From Ferroglobus sp. (GTDB lineage Archaea > Halobacteriota > Archaeoglobi > Archaeoglobales > Archaeoglobaceae): a DNA stretch of 10,552 nt. Below, piece by piece: positions 7,099 through 10,552 of the stretch (positions within the stretch are counted from its first letter, which is position 1; the number at the start of each line of letters is the position of its first letter). A program made the translations under genes and the position numbers. The notes beneath the pieces were generated by a model, which saw only the letters and a list, made by a program, of their open reading frames with translations, ran no database searches and was not told where the DNA came from. Location of the stretch: assembly GCA_015520115.1 (NCBI GenBank), contig WAQS01000212.1, forward strand, positions 1 through 10,552, written 5' to 3'.

Positions 7099-7614
7099 TC
7101 ACTCTGTTGATTTTTCGGCGTGGATTGTGAGTACGCTCGGTATCGTATCGCCTGGGCTGTAGCTTTCGGCAGATATAACTATTCCGACACACACCGAGTC
7201 GCCGCTTTCTACAATAAACGTGGTTTCACTTCCCGCTTCTTCTTCACCAGAATACACGAGCACCTTTGAGTTGTCAGAACTAACAGTCACTGATATGGGC
7301 ACTTCCTCCCACAGATTGTTCGAAACTTTAAACATGCAATCGAAAGCGTAGGTTGAATCTGGACTGACACCTTCACCGAAACCATCTTGGTAATTTGGAT
7401 TATTTGTGCTGATGTCTATGTAGAGTTTGCCATCATCTGCACTTATATATGCGTAGGGTAAGTTCGGTTCGAGGTCGATCAACTCCTGATCGTCAGCAAC
7501 TACCGCTATTCTGACATCTCTTTTTGCTTCATAACTTGCGAAATCAGCTCCAATCTTTGCGGCCAGTATTAATGCTGTCAAAAGCATTAGTGTTCCGAAC
7601 ACTTTCCCGGACAC
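7099..7614 (-). CDS. secreted DUF1102-type protein, paralogue 1 of the tandem array
   Basis: This is the first gene of the operon, with 171 residues. Residues 1-22 form a signal peptide (VFGTLMLLTALILAAKIG), then RDVRIAVVADDQELIDLEP (32-50) opens the mature part. The core has STNNPN (69-74), SPDSTYAFDC (84-93), SNNLW (98-102) and CVGIVI (142-147); Cys93 and Cys142 may pair. The mature protein is acidic and beta-rich. I chose GTG 7614 as start because a perfect GGAGGTGA ends 5 bases before it; the GTG at 7623 lies inside that ribosome-binding site. The strong site and its own promoter suggest this is the most highly made of the three. Sisters follow at 11 and 4 bases, then the signal peptidase. 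A polymerising surface subunit, like TasA or AbpA, is inferred from context and not shown by any motif. Confidence 0.85.
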   Translation of the reverse strand: MSGKVFGTLMLLTALILAAKIGADFASYEAKRDVRIAVVADDQELIDLEPNLPYAYISADDGKLYIDISTNNPNYQDGFGEGVSPDSTYAFDCMFKVSNNLWEEVPISVTVSSDNSKVLVYSGEEEAGSETTFIVESGDSVCVGIVISAESYSPGDTIPSVLTIHAEKSTE

Positions 7615-7619
7615 ATCCT

Positions 7620-7627
7620 TCACCTCC
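7620..7627 (-). promoter_or_regulatory. consensus ribosome-binding site of the first DUF1102-type gene
   Basis: The minus strand reads GGAGGTGA, a full match to the archaeal anti-Shine-Dalgarno sequence, followed by AGGAT and then GTG at 7614. It decides that GTG 7614, not the in-frame GTG 7623 inside the site, is the start. Confidence 0.75.
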
Positions 7628-7650
7628 CCGAATTATTTTCCAAAAAATTA

Positions 7651-7678
7651 TGTTATAACCAGTACTTTGTTAATTTCA
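7651..7678 (-). promoter_or_regulatory. promoter of the DUF1102-signal peptidase operon
   Basis: The minus strand has TTATAA (about 7653-7658), a TATA-like box about 40 bases before GTG 7614, which would give a leader of about 15 bases containing the ribosome-binding site. Just upstream stands TGAAATTAAC (7678-7669), which recurs at nearly the same distance before the 368-residue protein gene. It could be a BRE-type core element or an activator site. Confidence 0.45.
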
Positions 7679-7689
7679 CAATAAATCGA

Positions 7690-7706
7690 GTTAATTTGTT
7701 GTTAAC
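7690..7706 (-). repeat. GTTAA pair, candidate regulator site (copy 1)
   Basis: The plus strand reads GTTAATTTGTTGTTAAC, two GTTAA units with an 11-bp period, one helical turn. The first unit is 21 bp from the GTTAA of the promoter element at 7669. The same arrangement, 13 of 17 bases identical, lies at 9473-9489 before the other strong promoter of the module. Confidence 0.4.
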
Positions 7707-7707
7707 T

Positions 7708-8151
7708 TTATAAAATTCTGCGCTCTTTGGCTATATTTATACTCGAACTTATCAAAAATAGTGAAGAAATCAACAAGCCAATGCTGTTCATGGTTATGAA
7801 GCTCAATATTAATGCTGCGAAGGACAATCCGAAATAGTATTTACTCCAACTGATGTCCACGCCTTCTACGAATTCTATGTACATCTTTACATCCTTTTTG
7901 ATACTCTCTTCTAAAATAAGCTTGTTCTCTCTTCTGTTGTAGACAATAATATTCGCTTTTTCGAGCTTAGGTATATGCGTTTGCTTGAGACTAATGTAAA
8001 CGCTTTTTCTGTTCCTACATTCTGGATCTCCTTCCACTCTGCAAATGTACTTTATAACGTCTTCGAGATCTGCGGAATCGTCATTCTCGATGAGATATTT
8101 TAGGAGAAGTCTTCTTCTTTTGTTTGACACAAGTCCCGTCAGGTCTTCCAT
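7708..8151 (-). CDS. membrane-attached winged-helix regulator (DUF7344-like)
   Basis: This is a 147-residue protein with an N-terminal winged-helix region (about 1-90) and two closely spaced membrane helices (about 105-142), ending in a short basic tail (AKERRIL). The N-terminal pattern, VSNKRRRLLLKYL, then YISLKQTHIPKLEKANIIVYN, matches the haloarchaeal-type DUF7344 regulators, in which a conserved His-Pro segment precedes the wing. CRVEGDPEC (36-44) may add a cysteine pair. I chose ATG 8151 because GGGTG stands 6 bases upstream; the GTG at 8160 overlaps that site. The gene sits between the 368-residue protein and the DUF1102 array, with its own promoter, so it is the best candidate for a regulator of the surface module. 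How a membrane-bound factor would sense the envelope is a guess. Confidence 0.82.
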   Translation of the reverse strand: MEDLTGLVSNKRRRLLLKYLIENDDSADLEDVIKYICRVEGDPECRNRKSVYISLKQTHIPKLEKANIIVYNRRENKLILEESIKKDVKMYIEFVEGVDISWSKYYFGLSFAALILSFITMNSIGLLISSLFLISSSINIAKERRIL

Positions 8152-8196
8152 AAAGAACACCCAATTTTTAATGTGATTTTGTGATATTTAAAATAA

Positions 8197-8225
8197 TTTT
8201 ATAATTACTGAACAATATTCAGTAA
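8197..8225 (-). promoter_or_regulatory. TATA box with adjoining perfect inverted repeat, before the DUF7344-like gene
   Basis: The minus strand has TTATAAAA (8204-8197), placing the transcription start near 8175 and giving a leader of about 24 bases. Directly next to it, at the place of the BRE, is a perfect inverted repeat: TTACTGAA (8205-8212), five bases, TTCAGTAA (8218-8225). A dimeric repressor bound there would block TBP/TFB. The gene's own product is a candidate binder. Confidence 0.55.
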
Positions 8226-8233
8226 AACCAATT

Positions 8234-8247
8234 AAAAAAATAAAAAA
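8234..8247 (-). terminator. T-run terminator of the 368-residue secreted protein gene
   Basis: On the minus strand, seven T, one A and six T follow about 25 bases after the stop codon at 8271. Archaeal RNA polymerase stops at T-rich tracts of this kind without needing a hairpin. It would limit read-through into the DUF7344-like gene. Confidence 0.65.
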
Positions 8248-8270
8248 TTAAGTGGAGGGTTTTTCACAAA

Positions 8271-9377
8271 TTACGGACTTGTTAGCTGAGGCGGATCCGT
8301 AATCGGTGTTGGAGTCTCGCAGTAGTCTATAACTGGTTCAAACAGCAGATATATGGTTCCAGTGTAGTCTGCAGCTGGTGCTCCGAGCGGTAGCATGAAA
8401 CTAAAGTCTATCTTCGTCGTGTTGCAAGGTGGTAGCGTATTCATGAACGTAGCCCATTCCGTAGAGGGTATCGGATCGATAACTTGGTCGAGGAACCTCA
8501 TGTCAAAGACTCCGTCAAACGTCTTTGGCGGATTGGTTGAGCTCACGACTTCGCTTGCCATAGCTGAAAGCTTGATCGGTGTGTTACCGAGGTTTCTTAC
8601 TGTAGGCTTGTTCGGTGTGCTCATGTCAAAGTCTCCACCGACAACAGCCTTAGCTCCAACTTTCACGTTGTTGAATTCTACTGAATCGAAGTCCGTAGCC
8701 CACGCAAGCATTGGTCTAACTTCGAAGAAGTTCGTGAACTTTTCAGATGTAGCTCCGTTATTGTCTGTAGCCCAAGCCTCAACTCTGTACCATCCGTAGG
8801 GCTGGTGATAGGAGATTACAAGCTCTGCAACGTAAATCTTAGCTTCAGCTTGAGATATTTCATGAATCAACTCATCTGCTACCGTTCTGTTGAAGTATCC
8901 AGCTGCAACCGCCATGTCGATTAATTCCTTAACTGTGTAGCCTTTGAACACAGGCACATCCATCATCGGGACTCCAAAGCTGTCGAGGGGTGGTGTTATA
9001 TTTACAGCATGCACCTGATACTTGAAAGTTCCATCACCCCATCCGCAGGTTGGGTGATACACGTCAACGTACACGTTTCCGTTGCTAAGATCGGAAATAC
9101 CGTTCGGGTCACTCACAACAATAAACGCATAGAAATACGTATCCCCTCCAGGCACGATGTCTCCTTGCGTTCCGGGCTTTGTGGGATCAACATCAGTTAA
9201 TTCGTTAGTAGATGGATCCTCCCAAAGCTCCCATTTCGCTTTTATCCAGGGTGGCATTCCCAAAGCATCTGTGTGTGCCACAACGCTCACGGAAATTTGA
9301 TCTCCTGTGGCTGCTATTGCGTTCGCTGGCAACAGCAAAGCCACAAATACCAAAACGCCTATAGCCAATTTTTTCAT
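8271..9377 (-). CDS. large secreted beta-rich surface protein, unknown family
   Basis: This is a 368-residue Sec-exported protein; the signal peptide (1-22) ends in a clear ANAIA-A site. The mature part seems to hold two beta domains. Domain 1 (about 25-225) has a polycystin/cadherin-like pattern (VSDPNGISDLSNGNVYVDVY, later YRVEAWATDNNGATS), as in many archaeal surface proteins. Domain 2 (about 226-352) has VRNLGNTPIKL and ends with ADYTGTIYLLFEP, an Ig-like closing strand. The end is proline/threonine-rich with no membrane anchor or sorting signal. There are three N-glycosylation sequons (NIT, NRT, NTT) and three cysteines. The perfect GGAGGTGA six bases before ATG 9377 and the strong terminator suggest high, single-gene expression. 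The mature start (QISVSVVAHTDAL) weakly recalls the opening motif of the DUF1102 paralogues. I do not recognise the family; a major structural subunit is inferred. Confidence 0.85.
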   Translation of the reverse strand: MKKLAIGVLVFVALLLPANAIAATGDQISVSVVAHTDALGMPPWIKAKWELWEDPSTNELTDVDPTKPGTQGDIVPGGDTYFYAFIVVSDPNGISDLSNGNVYVDVYHPTCGWGDGTFKYQVHAVNITPPLDSFGVPMMDVPVFKGYTVKELIDMAVAAGYFNRTVADELIHEISQAEAKIYVAELVISYHQPYGWYRVEAWATDNNGATSEKFTNFFEVRPMLAWATDFDSVEFNNVKVGAKAVVGGDFDMSTPNKPTVRNLGNTPIKLSAMASEVVSSTNPPKTFDGVFDMRFLDQVIDPIPSTEWATFMNTLPPCNTTKIDFSFMLPLGAPAADYTGTIYLLFEPVIDYCETPTPITDPPQLTSP

Positions 9378-9383
9378 ACTTTT

Positions 9384-9391
9384 TCACCTCC
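9384..9391 (-). promoter_or_regulatory. consensus ribosome-binding site of the 368-residue secreted protein gene
   Basis: The minus strand reads GGAGGTGA, six bases before ATG 9377 and preceded by seven A. Together with the site at 7620 it is the best ribosome-binding site in the window, which points to high output of these two secreted proteins. Confidence 0.8.
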
Positions 9392-9430
9392 TTTTTTTGC
9401 TTAACAGAAAAAGGACAGATCTCCTACATA

Positions 9431-9440
9431 GTTAATTTCA
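9431..9440 (-). promoter_or_regulatory. promoter element TGAAATTAAC before the 368-residue protein gene
   Basis: The minus-strand TGAAATTAAC ends 54 bases before ATG 9377; the identical 10 bases end 55 bases before GTG 7614. No ideal TATA box follows here, so the element and the adjoining TATG may themselves act as BRE plus a weak TATA box. Expression may then need an activator. Confidence 0.45.
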
Positions 9441-9453
9441 AAATAGAAATTAG

Positions 9454-9471
9454 AAAAAAGAAATTAAAAAA
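9454..9471 (-). terminator. double T-run terminator of the Ig-like anchored protein gene
   Basis: On the minus strand two runs of six T, separated by AATTTC, follow directly after the TAA at 9474. This is a typical archaeal T-tract terminator. It sits within the upstream promoter region of the 368-residue protein gene, so termination and initiation signals are packed together. Confidence 0.65.
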
Positions 9472-9472
9472 C

Positions 9473-9489
9473 GTTAACGTTTCGTTAAC
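9473..9489 (-). repeat. GTTAA pair, candidate regulator site (copy 2)
   Basis: The plus strand reads GTTAACGTTTCGTTAAC, two GTTAAC units with an 11-bp period. It overlaps the last codons and stop of the Ig-like anchored protein gene and lies 42 bp (four helical turns) from the promoter element at 9431. Because it partly encodes Lys-Leu-Thr-Lys-Arg, chance likeness to the copy at 7690 cannot be excluded. Confidence 0.35.
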
Positions 9490-10552
9490 TTTGCAGCGGC
9501 AACTATGAACAGCAGAAGGAGGGCTAAGTAGAATGAAAATCCTGGAGACTTGTTAACTTCGGAGCTTTTTTCTCCAACTTTCACCGATATGGGGCTGAGG
9601 ACGGCTATTTTTCCAGCGTATATTACCGAAGGTTTTAAGGTATAGTTTCCTTTTTCTTCAAAAATGAAGTAGGCTGTTAACTCGCCAATTTTACCTGTTT
9701 CGAGCCATAGGGGATCACTTTGAACAACTCCTACGAAATCTTCTCCTCTATAAATCTCGACTTTCAGCTTCGTTTCGTAGTCGATATATCCTGTGTTCTT
9801 TACTTTAATGTCTATTTTTGTCTGTTTACCAACAACGGGTTTGCTCATCGATGCATTTATCACTTGGAGAGATGCCGTTAGTGTGCCTTTTTCAAAGACG
9901 TTAAATTCTACCACCTTCTCAAATACGCTTACGTTTTCGACCAACACTTGCAATTTTGCCTGATATTTCTTCTCCTCAGCTTTTGAAGTGTCCCAGCTGA
10001 TCTTCAAAGTTTTAACCTCCCTTGGAGATAGCTCAATACTTTTGCTCTCCTCAAAAATGATGTTTTCGTCGATAACGGCGACCTTAAAAACTGGTACCGC
10101 TACAACATTACCATCGTTTAGTATGCTTACGGAAAACTTCGCTGGAACCCCTTTTTCAGTGTCTTGTACTTCATACGACAATACTTTTACGCTTACCCTC
10201 TGTTCTCCTACAACTTCAAGCTTTATCTTCAATGGTGACCTCGTTCCAATGCCAGTCCCCTCTCCGGGAGCTTTTGTTTCAAAATATAATGGGATTTCGT
10301 ATTTTCCGTTTGCAGCGTCATTGGGGACTTTTACTCTTACGACGAAACTCTTTGAGGAATTTGCAGGAACGTCTATTCTATCAATTACTCTCCCTTCGTT
10401 ATCTAATATCGTAATCCAGTCGTTGTACTTTTCGGCGTTGGGGTAAAATATCTGCTTTTCGTTTTGGTTATTGTATATCGTTATGAGAGTTTCTGCAGAT
10501 TGTCCTCTTGTTAGATCCTTTAAATCAATAATTGATGGTGCTATACCGACCC
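9474..10552 (-). CDS. surface protein with repeated Ig-like domains and C-terminal membrane anchor (5' end missing)
   Basis: The reading frame is open from the right edge to the TAA at 9474, giving 358 visible residues of a longer protein; the TTG at 10232 is internal and not the start. Three Ig-like beta domains of about 100 residues can be traced. The first contains IAPSIIDLKDLTRGQSAE, an aromatic WITILD and VPNDAANGKYEIPLYF, a NEW3/COG1470-like pattern. The second begins VSVKVLSYEVQDTEKG and the third LTASLQVINASMSKPVVG, both CARDB-like. The protein ends with a linker, one membrane helix (SFYLALLLLFIVAAA) and KLTKR, which leaves the beta domains outside and the basic tail inside. It would be an anchor, adhesin or assembly partner at the cell surface; which one cannot be decided. 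A T-run terminator follows at once. Confidence 0.85.
   Translation of the reverse strand, partial: VGIAPSIIDLKDLTRGQSAETLITIYNNQNEKQIFYPNAEKYNDWITILDNEGRVIDRIDVPANSSKSFVVRVKVPNDAANGKYEIPLYFETKAPGEGTGIGTRSPLKIKLEVVGEQRVSVKVLSYEVQDTEKGVPAKFSVSILNDGNVVAVPVFKVAVIDENIIFEESKSIELSPREVKTLKISWDTSKAEEKKYQAKLQVLVENVSVFEKVVEFNVFEKGTLTASLQVINASMSKPVVGKQTKIDIKVKNTGYIDYETKLKVEIYRGEDFVGVVQSDPLWLETGKIGELTAYFIFEEKGNYTLKPSVIYAGKIAVLSPISVKVGEKSSEVNKSPGFSFYLALLLLFIVAAAKLTKR

Noticed and set aside
8205..8225. Reading the inverted repeat as an intrinsic terminator hairpin
   Set aside because: It is AT-rich and lies 46-66 bases past the stop of the gene at 8271, after a better T-run at 8234-8247; its contact with a TATA box fits an operator better.
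8395..8799. 134-codon plus-strand open frame
   Set aside because: It lies opposite the 368-residue secreted protein, has no ribosome-binding site or domain pattern, and the minus-strand gene has a signal peptide and a perfect ribosome-binding site.
9445..9466. Direct repeat AGAAATTA, two copies 14 bases apart
   Set aside because: It lies in the A/T-run terminator, where such repeats arise from base composition; no sign of specific function.
9988..10446. 152-codon plus-strand open frame
   Set aside because: Serine/threonine/leucine-rich mirror of the Ig-like minus-strand gene, which is open through the whole region and has a coherent domain pattern.

Overview
The window looks like a stretch of a thermophilic euryarchaeal chromosome, most likely from the Archaeoglobales (an inference). 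The signs are AGA/AGG- and ATA-rich coding, TATA-box promoters, GGAGGTGA ribosome-binding sites, T-run terminators, an archaeal Ser/His/Asp signal peptidase, and the families DUF1102, DUF5305 and DUF7344 (assigned from memory of family patterns, not searched). All fourteen genes supported here lie on the minus strand, so the window is best read from high to low coordinates. There is no gene-free stretch above 300 bases, and I see no RNA gene, insertion sequence or CRISPR array.

Right part (10552 to about 4580): a cell-surface module. It opens with the 3' part of a secreted protein made of Ig-like beta domains with a C-terminal membrane anchor. A 368-residue Sec-secreted beta-rich protein follows, with a perfect ribosome-binding site and its own terminator. 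Next is a membrane-attached winged-helix regulator of the DUF7344 type, then three tandem DUF1102-type secreted paralogues, a Sec11/SipW-like signal peptidase with an extra membrane-anchored ectodomain, and a fourth, divergent secreted protein with the same N-terminal motif. Tight spacing (11, 4 and 12 bases, then an ATGA overlap) shows that the paralogues, the peptidase and the fourth protein form one operon. The layout recalls the Bacillus TasA-SipW (camelysin) matrix-fibre locus and the archaeal bundling pilus (AbpA) of Pyrobaculum. I propose that this is an archaeal secreted-fibre or matrix system; that role is inferred.

Middle (4560 to 3280): a promoter with a palindromic TATA region drives a two-pass membrane protein of the DUF5305 type. 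Its end overlaps a small winged-helix regulator. DUF5305 proteins often accompany archaeal signal peptidases of this kind, so this pair probably belongs to the surface module.

Left part (3239 to 1): a compact housekeeping-like run. It holds a KhtT/KhtU-type K+/H+ antiporter pair (regulatory RCK_C subunit, then the membrane antiporter), a small zinc-binding protein, a JAMM metalloprotease-like protein that starts on the zinc protein's stop codon, and the 5' part of an isopropylmalate dehydratase/homoaconitase large subunit that runs off the left edge.

Regulation: the promoters of the first DUF1102 gene and of the 368-residue protein share a 10-bp element at almost the same distance from the start codon. 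Both also carry a paired GTTAA element with an 11-bp period. The DUF7344 regulator gene has a perfect inverted repeat touching its TATA box.
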